64,000 nucleotides of DNA from Parapedobacter composti (GTDB lineage Bacteria > Bacteroidota > Bacteroidia > Sphingobacteriales > Sphingobacteriaceae): assembly GCF_900112315.1 (NCBI RefSeq), contig NZ_FOLL01000015.1, forward strand, positions 62,001 through 126,000, written 5' to 3'. Positions within the stretch are counted from its first letter, which is position 1; each line of letters starts with the position of its first letter. Under the pieces are notes generated by a model that was not told the origin of the DNA, ran no database searches, and was given only the letters and a program-made list of their open reading frames with translations. Below, in pieces: positions 27,836-37,415 of this stretch. The translations under genes and the position numbers were made by a program.

Positions 27836-29026
27836 ATGAAGAAGAAACAATTTGTCTCGGTCTTTATTGCTTTCGTAATGGTTCTGGCGGGATGCAAAGA
27901 CAACGAGATGGGACCGTTGGTTACAAATGGCGATAAACCCGGCGCCATCTCCAATGTGCGGGTTGAAAATATAGCGGGTGGTGCCAAGATCACCTATACG
28001 TTGCCGTCCGACGAAGATGTGTTATATGTCCTCGCCGAATATCCTTCCACGGCTGGTGGAACGCGAATTACCAAAGCTTCCTCGTATACAAATTACGTGG
28101 TGCTTGATGGATTTGCGGACACGCAACCGCGCGAAGTTACGTTGTATGTGGTCAACCGTTCGGAAAATCGCTCGGAACCGGTTTCGGTCGCCATCCAGCC
28201 GTTAAAAGCCAACCTGCACTTCGTGTTCGAATCGCTGCAAGTACGGGAAACGTTCGGAGGAGTCAACGCAACCTTTACGAATGAAAAAGAAGGCGAATAC
28301 ATTTTCTATACGATGACGAAGGATGAAGGAGGTAGCTGGGTACCGTACGACCGTCTGTATACGAATTCCAAAAACCGCGATTATTCCGTTAGGGGGTTAG
28401 CTTCGGAACCGACTGAGTTTGCCTTTTTCTTTACGGATAAGTGGCAAAATTCTTCCGATACACTCTTTGCCAGCTTGACTCCGTTGTTCGAAACCCAGCT
28501 TGACAAAGCGTTGTGGAAACATCATCCCCTGCCGGGCGATACCTATATACCGGAGTTTGACTCTTGGCGGATCCAAAATCTGTGGGATGGAACCACCGCC
28601 AACATTTTTTATGTGAAACCCAATTTGGAAGGCTTGGTACTGCCCAATTGGTTTACCATCGATCTGGGGCAGGAAGCTAAGTTCAGCCGAATCCGTGTGA
28701 ATCAGCTTTCACACCACGACTCTTGGATGTTCGCCTCGGGGGCACCGCGTGTATTTGAAATTTATGGCAGCAACGATCCGCCTTCCGACGGCAGTTGGAA
28801 TAACTGGACATTGCTGTCGACCTACGAATCCCAGAAACCATCGGGTTCACCACTTGGCTCGCTGACCAATGAAGACCGTGCGGTTGCGATCGCAGGAGAG
28901 GATTTTACATTCCCGATCGATATCGACTCTTACCGGTATATCCGTTTCAAGACGAACCGTACCTACGGGGGAAATACCAATGTGATGATCTCCGAATTGA
29001 CGTTCTGGGGCCAACCGATGAATTAA
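27836..29026 (+). CDS. surface lipoprotein, DUF4959/DUF5126/DUF5000-like
   Basis: I chose the ATG at 27836 because it gives a proper lipoprotein signal (MKKKQFVSVFIAFVMVLAGC); in-frame starts upstream would bury it. After the lipid anchor comes an Ig-like N-terminal module (PGAISNVRVENIAGGAKITY, DUF4959-like), a central beta domain, and a C-terminal discoidin-like DUF5000 domain (LPNWFTIDLGQEAKFSRIRV, EIYGSNDP, RYIRFKTN). Such proteins follow SusCD pairs and act as surface glycan-binding proteins. It is paralogous in its C-terminal half to the next gene. Confidence 0.85.
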   Translation: MKKKQFVSVFIAFVMVLAGCKDNEMGPLVTNGDKPGAISNVRVENIAGGAKITYTLPSDEDVLYVLAEYPSTAGGTRITKASSYTNYVVLDGFADTQPREVTLYVVNRSENRSEPVSVAIQPLKANLHFVFESLQVRETFGGVNATFTNEKEGEYIFYTMTKDEGGSWVPYDRLYTNSKNRDYSVRGLASEPTEFAFFFTDKWQNSSDTLFASLTPLFETQLDKALWKHHPLPGDTYIPEFDSWRIQNLWDGTTANIFYVKPNLEGLVLPNWFTIDLGQEAKFSRIRVNQLSHHDSWMFASGAPRVFEIYGSNDPPSDGSWNNWTLLSTYESQKPSGSPLGSLTNEDRAVAIAGEDFTFPIDIDSYRYIRFKTNRTYGGNTNVMISELTFWGQPMN

Positions 29027-29060
29027 ACAATTAGGTGCTGAAAAATTTAAAAATACAACA

Positions 29061-30293
29061 ATGATAGCCAATCAAAGACCATTTTATCAATTCGGTCTTC
29101 CCTTTATTTGCTTGTTGGCAATGGTTAGCTGCAAGCGTATGGACGACCCCTACCGTGAATTCATCAAAGGGGGCGAAACCATCTATGTCGGTAAGGCAGA
29201 CTCCCTGGTGGCCTATGGTGGCAACCATCGCGTGCTCGTTTCCTGGCTGCTTATCTCGGATCCCAAAGTGGCTGGATATAGACTGTTTTGGAATAATGGT
29301 AGGGATTCCCTGACTGGGAGTATCACCAAAACGGACGGCATAGATACCATCCGTTTGGAAGTTGGGGATCTTGCGGAGGGTACGCACCATTTCGATGTAT
29401 ATCTTTATGATCATTATGGCAATTCATCCATAAAAGCCTCCGTGGCAGGTAAGGTATATGGGGAGCGATATGAACGCTCATTGCTCAATCGGGCATACCG
29501 GAGTATACGGCGAGTTGGCGACCATCTGGAAATTCGTTGGATGCCGGCCGATGGGACGATGACCCAGGTAGAGGTAAGCTACATCGGGAACGATGAAAAG
29601 TTGGTGAAGCACATTGTCCCTGCGCGACGGGAGGTGGACACGCTGTTTCAATTTCCCCGCAATGGTAAATTGAGATATAAAACAGCTTTCTTGCCGGAAG
29701 CGGGCGCGCTGGATACGTTTTATACCGACGAAGAAACGTATCAGGAGGTATTAACAGAGGGCATACTAGACAAAGCCTCATTCGCCCATTTGCCATTGCC
29801 GACCGATAGTTACCAGCCCGAATTTGCCGCATGGGCTATCCAAAACCTATGGGATGATCAGATTACCAGCCCCAACTTTTTTTACATGAACCCCAATATG
29901 GCGGGCTTGACGCTCCCCAACTGGTTTACATTGGACCTGGGTTACGCAAGTAGGCTGACCAAAATGAAAGTCAATTCATTATCGCACGATGACTACTGGA
30001 TGTTTAATGTAGGAGCCCCGAAGTCCTTTGAAATCTATGGGAGCAATGACCCAGCAGCAGATGGCAGTTGGGACAGCTGGACCTTATTGGGAACGTTTGA
30101 ATCGGTCAAGCCTTCCGGCCTTCCGGCAGGACAGGTGGCTGAAGATGACCGTATTGTGGCCGTCGAAGGAGAGACCTTTAATTTGCTGCCTACTGATCAG
30201 TTTTATCGGTATGTACGCTTCAAGACCAATTCCACATGGGGCGGTAACTTGAATGTGATGATTGCTGAGCTGACATTCTGGGGGTATCAATAA
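29061..30293 (+). CDS. surface lipoprotein, DUF4998/DUF5000-like
   Basis: This is a 410-residue lipoprotein with lipobox AMVSC near residue 24. The N-terminal part matches the DUF4998 pattern (DDPYREFIKGGETIYVGKAD, then a fibronectin-like module). The C-terminal part is a DUF5000 discoidin-like domain (LPNWFTLDLGYASRLTKMKV, FEIYGSNDP, YRYVRFKTN) clearly related to the preceding protein. It probably binds glycan at the cell surface. The tandem pair suggests one duplicated binding domain attached to two different N-terminal modules. Confidence 0.85.
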   Translation: MIANQRPFYQFGLPFICLLAMVSCKRMDDPYREFIKGGETIYVGKADSLVAYGGNHRVLVSWLLISDPKVAGYRLFWNNGRDSLTGSITKTDGIDTIRLEVGDLAEGTHHFDVYLYDHYGNSSIKASVAGKVYGERYERSLLNRAYRSIRRVGDHLEIRWMPADGTMTQVEVSYIGNDEKLVKHIVPARREVDTLFQFPRNGKLRYKTAFLPEAGALDTFYTDEETYQEVLTEGILDKASFAHLPLPTDSYQPEFAAWAIQNLWDDQITSPNFFYMNPNMAGLTLPNWFTLDLGYASRLTKMKVNSLSHDDYWMFNVGAPKSFEIYGSNDPAADGSWDSWTLLGTFESVKPSGLPAGQVAEDDRIVAVEGETFNLLPTDQFYRYVRFKTNSTWGGNLNVMIAELTFWGYQ

Positions 30294-30348
30294 TTGACAA
30301 AATTTAGCTGGAAGGATTGCCGATTTGAAAAAAAGGAGATATTTTCAG

Positions 30349-31452
30349 ATGCATATACCGAAGGGACTTCCGTTGCTGACCCTCCTGTTGTTGGTATCGG
30401 TTCGGTTGGTTTCTCAGGTGCCAAGCTGGACTCCGGCACTTAGTGATTCCGGTTCATGGAGTATTATTTTACTTCCGGATGTACAGGGATATGCAAAGTT
30501 TAATAGAAACCAACCGATTTTTGATTTAATGGTCAGATGGATTGAAGATAACCGGGAACGCTTAAATATACAGATGGTACTCTGTACAGGTGATATCGTT
30601 GAGCAGAACTATATCACTGCGCTGCCTGAAGAAAACGGCGATCAGCTCAGTAGCGTTCAATGGCGTTTCATGTCGGAGACATTTGGCCGGTTGGATCGCA
30701 AATTGCCTTATGTATTATGCACAGGCAATCACGATTATGGGACAAACCATACGGAAAATCGATACAGTCAGTTCAATAGCTTCTTCCCACCCGATAAAAA
30801 TCCGCTGGCGCAGGCCCTGTTGGTAGATATGGCACCGAATGCTTCGGGTGTAAAAACGCTCGAAAATGCCTGCTATGCCTATAACTCTCCATTAGGGCAG
30901 CAACTGCTTGTTTTTTCGTTGGAGTATGCTCCAAGGAAAGCGGTTGTTGACTGGGCAAAGGAAATGATGGATCAACCGGCCTATGCCAACCATATGGGTG
31001 TACTGCTTACCCACAGTTATATGCGTTCGTCGGTAAAAGGAAATGAACGCATCGAACAGGAGGACTATCCCCCCGGATTTTCAGATATGACAACCGGCCA
31101 GCAATTGTGGGATCGTCTGGTTTCCGTTTCACCTAATTTACGTCTTGTTTTGTGCGGGCACGTCGTGGATGTAGCCAGCCATGAGGGCCATGTCGGATTC
31201 CGGACAGATACGAATCAGGTCGGAAAAATAGTCAACCAGATGCTTTTCAACGCTCAAAATGAAGGCGGGAACTGGAAAGGAAATGGCGGCGACGGCTGGC
31301 TGCGCATACTGGAATTTTTACCCGACGGAAAGACGGTTCAGGTCCGTACGTTTTCACCGCTTTTTGCCAGCTCACCGGCTACCGCGCATCTGGCGTGGCG
31401 TACCGATAAATTTGACCAATTCAGTTTCGAACTAAACAGGAACAATCCATGA
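30349..31452 (+). CDS. secreted calcineurin-like metallophosphoesterase
   Basis: The ATG at 30349 has AGGAG eight bases upstream and gives a signal peptide (HIPKGLPLLTLLLLVSVRLV); an in-frame TTG at 30325 is less likely. The metallophosphoesterase motifs are all visible: D in LLPDVQGYA, GD in LCTGDIVEQNY, GNHD in LCTGNHDYG, H in LLTHSYMRS and GH in LCGHVVDVA. It should be a binuclear-metal phosphoesterase in the periplasm or on the surface, perhaps removing phosphate from a decorated glycan. It overlaps the next start by 4 bp (ATGA). Confidence 0.9.
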   Translation: MHIPKGLPLLTLLLLVSVRLVSQVPSWTPALSDSGSWSIILLPDVQGYAKFNRNQPIFDLMVRWIEDNRERLNIQMVLCTGDIVEQNYITALPEENGDQLSSVQWRFMSETFGRLDRKLPYVLCTGNHDYGTNHTENRYSQFNSFFPPDKNPLAQALLVDMAPNASGVKTLENACYAYNSPLGQQLLVFSLEYAPRKAVVDWAKEMMDQPAYANHMGVLLTHSYMRSSVKGNERIEQEDYPPGFSDMTTGQQLWDRLVSVSPNLRLVLCGHVVDVASHEGHVGFRTDTNQVGKIVNQMLFNAQNEGGNWKGNGGDGWLRILEFLPDGKTVQVRTFSPLFASSPATAHLAWRTDKFDQFSFELNRNNP

Positions 31453-32915
31453 ATGCAATGTATTTTTTAACAGCCTGTTTGCTGGCTGTGACTTCCTCTT
31501 GTAACAAGAATGCGGCAAAAACAGCGGATGAAACGCCTACCTATTTGGTGCCTCCGGAGAAATTGGCCGCTATTCAGGCAGATGATGTCACGATTCAGGT
31601 TGATCCTTCTTTTGCCTATTACCAAAACCGCTCGGTAGAGAGCATCGCCGAAGAGATTCAACTGGCCGGCTTCAAAGCGGTGCATTATTTCGTTGTTAAT
31701 GAAAATCAGGTAAATGGCGCACTGATCGACGCTTTTCACGAAAGGGGTATGCGAGTTTGGCTGCTCACCCTGGGAAATGGCACGTATTCCACCGCCGATT
31801 ATCCGGCCGGATGGGAGCAATGGAAAATGGGGCTCAGCAAACGCGAAAATGGCGTGGACGGCTTTACCTTTTTGTCTCCTTTCAACAGCGATTTTGTCTC
31901 GTGGAAAAAAGAAAGACTGGTAAAACTAATGACGGACTATCCATTCGATGGCCTTGAATTGGCGGAATCCTATTTTCCCGAGTGGGATGCCATTGCAAAG
32001 GGTACTTACGGCGATGTAGGACCGAATGCCAAACAGGCATTTAAAGCGGAATACGGACTGGAATTGCCCGACTTTTCGGATCCGGCCGCAGCTAATTATT
32101 ATACCAAGAAGCCTGAGATTTATCAACAGTGGATCGCCTTCCGTGTTGAAGCCGTTAACCGTTTTTTGAACGAACTGATTAACGGGTCGGGAGGGATCCG
32201 CGAAGCACGACCGGATGCCCTGATTGCCACCTGGAGTCTGGCTATTGATGCCGGCCCGCAATCCGTGGAAAAGCTGAAAGAGGATCAGGGACTGGACGCT
32301 GCTGCCATGGTGAGTTTGGTAAGACCCGATGTTCACTATTTCCAGACCCACTGGCCGGACTGGGTAAAACCGGAAACACAGCTGCCCCCCGACTACATGC
32401 GGTACTACCAACCGTTTGTAGACCAGCTTAAGCAGGTACATCCCCACGTGCCGATTGGTATTCAGGCCGATATCGGATCTGCGAAAAATATGGTTAAGTC
32501 GGCGTATTGGGTGAAGCAATTTGACAAGGCTGCAGCTCAATACGGATATACCACGTGGACAAGTTACGAATATCACCTCGGCGGATATATCTTTACGGAA
32601 AAGCCCCAGCCCATGAAGGCGATCCGGAGCGGTACACATTCGGTGACGGTCTCGTTTAATAAGCGGATCGATGAAAAATCCGCAAAGGAAAAGTCGAACT
32701 ACCAATTTTTTGTACGGGGGAATCCGGTGTCCATAGACCTGGCGGATATTCAGGTTGATGGTAACCGGATCACGCTGGGGGCAGACAGCTGGCCTTCGGA
32801 AGCGTTCGAAATCGGATTTAGCCGTATCCAGGATACACCTGATCTGTGGTTTCACAAAGGTTTCCCGGCGAATACGGTAAGCGAAAACAGCAGAATAACG
32901 GTAAATATTTTGTAA
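31449..32915 (+). CDS. lipoprotein with glycoside-hydrolase-like TIM barrel
   Basis: This 488-residue lipoprotein (lipobox VTSSC near residue 18) shows a TIM-barrel-like pattern: AEEIQLAGFKAVHYFVVNEN, a FHERGMRVWLLTLGN strand, LVKLMTDYPFDGLELAESYF with an acidic pair at a strand end, and PHVPIGIQADIG. These resemble putative glycosyl-hydrolase-like barrels of Bacteroidota, but I cannot assign a CAZy family. The last ~90 residues look like a small beta domain (SVTVSFNKRIDEKSAKEKSN). It overlaps the phosphoesterase gene, so the two are coupled. A glycosidase role is inferred. Confidence 0.65.
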   Translation: MNAMYFLTACLLAVTSSCNKNAAKTADETPTYLVPPEKLAAIQADDVTIQVDPSFAYYQNRSVESIAEEIQLAGFKAVHYFVVNENQVNGALIDAFHERGMRVWLLTLGNGTYSTADYPAGWEQWKMGLSKRENGVDGFTFLSPFNSDFVSWKKERLVKLMTDYPFDGLELAESYFPEWDAIAKGTYGDVGPNAKQAFKAEYGLELPDFSDPAAANYYTKKPEIYQQWIAFRVEAVNRFLNELINGSGGIREARPDALIATWSLAIDAGPQSVEKLKEDQGLDAAAMVSLVRPDVHYFQTHWPDWVKPETQLPPDYMRYYQPFVDQLKQVHPHVPIGIQADIGSAKNMVKSAYWVKQFDKAAAQYGYTTWTSYEYHLGGYIFTEKPQPMKAIRSGTHSVTVSFNKRIDEKSAKEKSNYQFFVRGNPVSIDLADIQVDGNRITLGADSWPSEAFEIGFSRIQDTPDLWFHKGFPANTVSENSRITVNIL

Positions 32916-32926
32916 ATCGACAGGCT

Positions 32927-34627
32927 ATGCAAAGACGGAAATTCATCCAAATGGTATCTGCGGGGGGCGCGCTGTTCTCCTGTTCCGGTATTCCCCTATG
33001 GGCTACAGCGTCGGCAGATCGGATGAAATCCCGCTTCGAAGTCACTGCCGACGTTGTGGTAGCTGGCGGCGGGCTGGGTGGTTTTGCTGCCACGTTGGCC
33101 ATGCTGAAAAGCGGATTCAAAGTCGTCCTGACGGAGGAAACCGACTGGATAGGCGGACAGATCACCCAGCAAGGGGTGCCTCCGGATGAACACCAGTGGA
33201 TTGAGACGCATGGAGCGCCTCAAAGTTATCGGGATTTCCGGACGGCTGTACGTCACTATTATCGGCAACATTATCCCTTAAAAGATGAGGCAAAGGCAAA
33301 TGCGTATTTAAACCCGGGAAATGGTTCCGTTTCGCGACTTTGTCACGAGCCGCGTGTCGCGCTATCCATAATGGAAAGTTTGCTTGCTCCCTATGTCAGC
33401 TCCGGACAGTTGACGCTGCTGCTCCGTTGCCGGATTTCCGGTGCGGATATGCAGGGAGATCGGATTCGGGCATTGACAGGAAATTCTCCGTACTTTCAGG
33501 GAGACGTGATCCTAAATGCTCGCTTTTTTGTCGACGCAACCGAATTAGGCGATTTACTGCCGCTTTCGCGTACGGAATATGTAACGGGGACGGAATCGCG
33601 CAACGAGACAGGTGAATTGCATGCACCCTTGGAAGGCAATCCGCAAAACAACCAAGCATTTACCATGTGTTTGGCAATGGACTATGAACCGGATGCAGAT
33701 CACACAATCCCCAAACCACGGATGTATGACCACTGGCGCAATTACATCCCAAAGCTTTCCCCTCCTTGGCCCGGACGGCTGTTGGATCTTCATTATGCCA
33801 ACCCCAAAACACTACAGCCCAAAAAATTAGCTTTTGATCCCAACGGAACGGCCACAGGGTCGTTACTGAATCTATGGAATTACCGTAGGATTATTGATCA
33901 CCGGCAGTTTGGCGACGGTTTTTATCGAGGCGGTATTTCTATTATGAACTGGCCCCAAAACGATTACATGGAAGGGAATTTGATCGACGTTTCGAATGAT
34001 GCGTTTCAACACCATGTAGACCGCGCAAAACAACTCAGCTTGTCGATGTTTTACTGGTTGCAGACGGAGGCACCCACGCCAGAAGGTAAGCCCGGATGGA
34101 AAGGTTTACGATTGCGGGGGGATGTCCTTGGAACCCACGATGGACTGGCAAAATATCCGTATATCCGCGAGTCACGGCGCATTAAAGCGAAGTTTACGGT
34201 TCTGGAAGAGCATGTCGGCGCCGAGCAGCGCAAAATGGTTACCGGCAAGGACGAAAAGTTAGCCGCCGATTTTTTTGACAGCGTGGGCATCGGATATTAT
34301 CATATCGATCTGCATCCTTCTAACTTGGGAAATAACTACATCGATTTCTCGTCGCTGCCTTTCCAGATCCCGTTGGGCGCCTTGCTTCCCGAGCGTGTGG
34401 AAAACCTCCTCCCCGCAAACAAGAATATTGGCACAACCCACATCACAAACGGCTGCTACCGTTTGCATCCGGTAGAATGGAGTATCGGCGAAGCTGTTGG
34501 GCTGCTGATAGTTTTTTCCGACGCGAAGCAAACGGTACCAGCCCATGTTTGGGAAAACCGGCAGATGCTGGCAGAATTTCAAACGTTCATACGGAAACAC
34601 GGCATCGATACGCATTGGCCATCTTAA
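32927..34627 (+). CDS. secreted FAD-dependent oxidoreductase
   Basis: The start at 32927 (MQRRKFIQMVSAGGALFSCS) gives a Tat-like or lipoprotein-like export signal; an in-frame upstream start would place it internally. The FAD-binding Rossmann motif VVVAGGGLGGFAATLAMLKS lies near residues 40-60, followed by TDWIGGQITQQGV, typical of the FAD_oxidored (PF12831) group. The C-terminal LLPANKNIGTTHITNGCYRL is also family-typical. It probably oxidises a sugar or cyclitol before further processing. It lies 11 bp after the previous stop, within the sugar operon. Confidence 0.85.
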   Translation: MQRRKFIQMVSAGGALFSCSGIPLWATASADRMKSRFEVTADVVVAGGGLGGFAATLAMLKSGFKVVLTEETDWIGGQITQQGVPPDEHQWIETHGAPQSYRDFRTAVRHYYRQHYPLKDEAKANAYLNPGNGSVSRLCHEPRVALSIMESLLAPYVSSGQLTLLLRCRISGADMQGDRIRALTGNSPYFQGDVILNARFFVDATELGDLLPLSRTEYVTGTESRNETGELHAPLEGNPQNNQAFTMCLAMDYEPDADHTIPKPRMYDHWRNYIPKLSPPWPGRLLDLHYANPKTLQPKKLAFDPNGTATGSLLNLWNYRRIIDHRQFGDGFYRGGISIMNWPQNDYMEGNLIDVSNDAFQHHVDRAKQLSLSMFYWLQTEAPTPEGKPGWKGLRLRGDVLGTHDGLAKYPYIRESRRIKAKFTVLEEHVGAEQRKMVTGKDEKLAADFFDSVGIGYYHIDLHPSNLGNNYIDFSSLPFQIPLGALLPERVENLLPANKNIGTTHITNGCYRLHPVEWSIGEAVGLLIVFSDAKQTVPAHVWENRQMLAEFQTFIRKHGIDTHWPS

Positions 34628-34709
34628 ACTGTAATTGCTATAACACTTGAAATCCAGAACCCGCACCCTGATTATGAATTGCAATCGCTTACTTTTGTGT
34701 CGTATGGTA

Positions 34710-36278
34710 ATGAAATTCAATAAAATGTTTCAAACAAATCCTAGCTATGTAAAACGCTGGCTTTGCCTATGGATCATGGGAGTGTCCATGTATTCAACGC
34801 AGAACTGTGTCGCGTCAGATTCGATATCAATACGGAATCATCGCATGGAAAAGTCTGTGCTACTCGATAAAATCAAGGGGGGCTGGGCCGGTCAGACGAT
34901 CGGAGTGACGTTCGGTTGGCCTTCTGAATTCAAGTATCTGGGCACGTACATACAAGACTATGAAACCATACCCTGGCATGCCGATTACGTAAACGAGGCC
35001 ATGACCACATTCCCAGGCCTATATGATGATGTGTATGTAGACCTGACCTTCGTAGAAGTCTTCGAGAAGTTCGGAATGGACGCGCCATTGGATGAATTTG
35101 GCAAGGCTTTCGCCGGGAAAGCGTATGAGTTATGGCACGCTAACCAAGCAGGTAGATATAATTTACAACAGGGAGTCCCTGCCATAGAAGCCGGTCATTG
35201 GCTGAACAATCCGCATGCGGACGATATCGATTTTCAGATAGAGGCGGATTTTGCGGGACTGATGAGCCCGGGCATGGCTGACGTTGCCACAGATATTACA
35301 GATAAGGTAGGTAGAATTATCAATTCAGGTGATGGCTTGTATGGAGGGGTCTATGTAGCCAATTTATATGCATTGGCATTTATCCATGACAATATCTTCT
35401 TTATCATCACTGAGGCGCTCCGAGCAATCCCTATGGAAAGCAAATTCCATCATTGCATTTCGGACGTGATCAGGTGGCATAAAGCGTACCCGGATGACTG
35501 GAAACAAACTTGGTTCGAAGTACAGAAAAAATGGGCCGAGGATGTGGGTTGTCCCCATGGTGTATTTCATCCTCTAAACATCGACGCTAAGTTAAATGCC
35601 GCCTATGTGGTTGCAGGATTGCTTTATGGAAACGGTGATTTTACCCGCACACTTGAAATAGCAACACGACTGGGGCAAGATTCGGATTGCAATCCTGCCA
35701 CCGCTGCAGGTATATTGGGAGTGTTGAAGGGATACCGTCATATACCCGAATATTGGCTGAAGCCGCTCCAGCAGGCGGAACACCGTAATTTCGCATACAC
35801 GGACCTTTCTTTGGATCAGGTTTACCGGCTTAGCTATCAACATGCGCTGGCCAATATCCAGTACCATGGTGGAGATACCGTTGGTACCGCGGTGCGGATA
35901 CCGATTTCGGAAGCCAGGACGGTGGCTTTTGAGGAAAATTTTGCGGGGCATTATCCACGGGAATATATTTCATTGAAAAAGACATTTTCAGATGAGATCG
36001 CATTTGACATAGAAGGAATTGGCTTCGTTATCCGGGGTTACGTGCAAAAAAAGGTAACTGACGCAGAAGAGCATGTAGTACGTGCGGCGCTCTATATAGA
36101 CGGAGAAGAGGTAGAGCAGGCTAACTTTCCCAGTGATCCGATGAAAAGCAGAACAGAATTATTTTGGAGATATCAGTTGCCTAAAAAAGGACATCGGATA
36201 GAAATAAAAATTTTATCTCCTCACCCACAGTACGAGCTATATGCGGTCGACTGCTTGATATATGATAATCTGAAATGA
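34710..36278 (+). CDS. ADP-ribosylglycohydrolase-fold protein, exported
   Basis: The core has the ADP-ribosylglycohydrolase pattern: GGWAGQTIGVTFG near the N-terminus, an acidic YDDVYVDLTF metal site, and the C-terminal GQDSDCNPATAAGILGVLKG. The last ~120 residues form a separate beta-rich module, perhaps carbohydrate binding. The start is uncertain: 34710 yields a hydrophobic stretch (YVKRWLCLWIMGVSMYS) resembling a signal peptide. Exported members in sugar loci probably hydrolyse N- or O-glycosidic ribose-like bonds rather than protein ADP-ribose. That role, and therefore the true substrate, is inferred. Confidence 0.8.
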   Translation: MKFNKMFQTNPSYVKRWLCLWIMGVSMYSTQNCVASDSISIRNHRMEKSVLLDKIKGGWAGQTIGVTFGWPSEFKYLGTYIQDYETIPWHADYVNEAMTTFPGLYDDVYVDLTFVEVFEKFGMDAPLDEFGKAFAGKAYELWHANQAGRYNLQQGVPAIEAGHWLNNPHADDIDFQIEADFAGLMSPGMADVATDITDKVGRIINSGDGLYGGVYVANLYALAFIHDNIFFIITEALRAIPMESKFHHCISDVIRWHKAYPDDWKQTWFEVQKKWAEDVGCPHGVFHPLNIDAKLNAAYVVAGLLYGNGDFTRTLEIATRLGQDSDCNPATAAGILGVLKGYRHIPEYWLKPLQQAEHRNFAYTDLSLDQVYRLSYQHALANIQYHGGDTVGTAVRIPISEARTVAFEENFAGHYPREYISLKKTFSDEIAFDIEGIGFVIRGYVQKKVTDAEEHVVRAALYIDGEEVEQANFPSDPMKSRTELFWRYQLPKKGHRIEIKILSPHPQYELYAVDCLIYDNLK

Positions 36279-36394
36279 GCAAGCACACAGTTACTAAAAT
36301 ATCTGGCCTTCGTTATTCTGCAGATTGCGATTGACCGTTTCAATGGGAAGTTAACCAGACATTCGAATTGTTAGTGATTAAATTAAAACAGAAA

Positions 36395-37414
36395 ATGCGA
36401 ATAAAAAAATATAACCGAAGGGAGTTTGTAAAAGCAGCTTCATTTGCTGCTGCAGGAGTGGGTGTATTGCACCACCCGTTCCTGCAAGCACGTCCTTTGG
36501 CAGCGTTGGCTGGAAAACGCGTCGGCGTAATCGGTCTGGATACTTCGCATAGCGAGGTGTTTACCCGGATGATCAATACGGGCGGTGCAGAAATGCGTGG
36601 CTACCGTGTGGTGGCAGCCTACCATCCCGCAGCGAATCGCGATATTCTAAACATCAAGCCGCAGATGGCTGCCGCGGTGCAAAAGCATGGTGTCAGGCTT
36701 GTGAACAGTATGGACGCGTTGCTGGATGCATGTGATGCAGTATTGCTGGAAACGATAGACGGGGTTCCGCACCTGGAGCAGGCCCTTCCAGTACTGAAGG
36801 CGGGCAAACCGGTGTTCATTGATAAACCGCTGTCTGCCACCCTGGAGGGGGCAAAAGCGATTGTCGCTGCGGCAGAAAAATACAAAACCCCTTTCTTTTC
36901 TTCCTCTTCGCTTCGTTTTGACGCAAACGTACAAAAGGTGGTTGCGGGAAGCATCGGTCGCGTAACGGGGGGCGATGTCTTCACCCCCGCGGAGATGGAA
37001 TCAAGCCATCTGGACATGGCGTGGTATGCGCTGCACGGCCTGGAAATGCTGTATGCCGTATTGGGTCGGGGATGCAAATCCGTGACCCGGTTATACCAAG
37101 AAGAGACCGACATCATCATCGGCACGTGGGAAGACGGGCGGATGGGTACGGTCCGGGGTGTGCGTAAATGGCCGGCGGGAATAGCAGGAACGGCGTTCGG
37201 GGAAAAGGGAACTGCCCCATTGGGGCCGTTTTCGGAAGCTACTTATCAGCAACTGATCGGCCAGATCATCCACTTCTTTGACAGCAAGGTTCCTCCGGTC
37301 AGTGCGGCGGAAACGTTGGAACTTTTTGCTTTCATGCAGGCAGCGGACGAAAGCCGCAGGAACCAAGGGCGGTCCGTTTCCGTAGCATCTTTACTAACTA
37401 ACAACGAACGATAA
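36395..37414 (+). CDS. Gfo/Idh/MocA oxidoreductase with Tat-like signal
   Basis: The ATG at 36395 gives KKYNRREFVKAASFAAAG, an RR-containing export signal; the longer frame from 36368 does not. Next comes a Rossmann N-terminus (GKRVGVIGLDTSHSEVFTRM), the ALPVLKAGKPVFIDKPLSA segment with the conserved E/D-K-P lysine, and a C-terminal substrate domain. Family members oxidise or epimerise sugars with NAD(P). Exported ones in Bacteroidota carry tightly bound cofactor and take part in 3-keto-sugar chemistry. It directly precedes the sugar dehydrogenase/cytochrome fusion, a possible electron partner. Confidence 0.85.
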   Translation: MRIKKYNRREFVKAASFAAAGVGVLHHPFLQARPLAALAGKRVGVIGLDTSHSEVFTRMINTGGAEMRGYRVVAAYHPAANRDILNIKPQMAAAVQKHGVRLVNSMDALLDACDAVLLETIDGVPHLEQALPVLKAGKPVFIDKPLSATLEGAKAIVAAAEKYKTPFFSSSSLRFDANVQKVVAGSIGRVTGGDVFTPAEMESSHLDMAWYALHGLEMLYAVLGRGCKSVTRLYQEETDIIIGTWEDGRMGTVRGVRKWPAGIAGTAFGEKGTAPLGPFSEATYQQLIGQIIHFFDSKVPPVSAAETLELFAFMQAADESRRNQGRSVSVASLLTNNER

Positions 37415-37415
37415 G

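Noticed and set aside
31926-32855. 309-codon open frame on the minus strand
   Set aside because: It lies wholly antisense to the well-supported lipoprotein gene at 31449-32915 and has low-complexity, Arg/His-rich composition without recognisable motifs.
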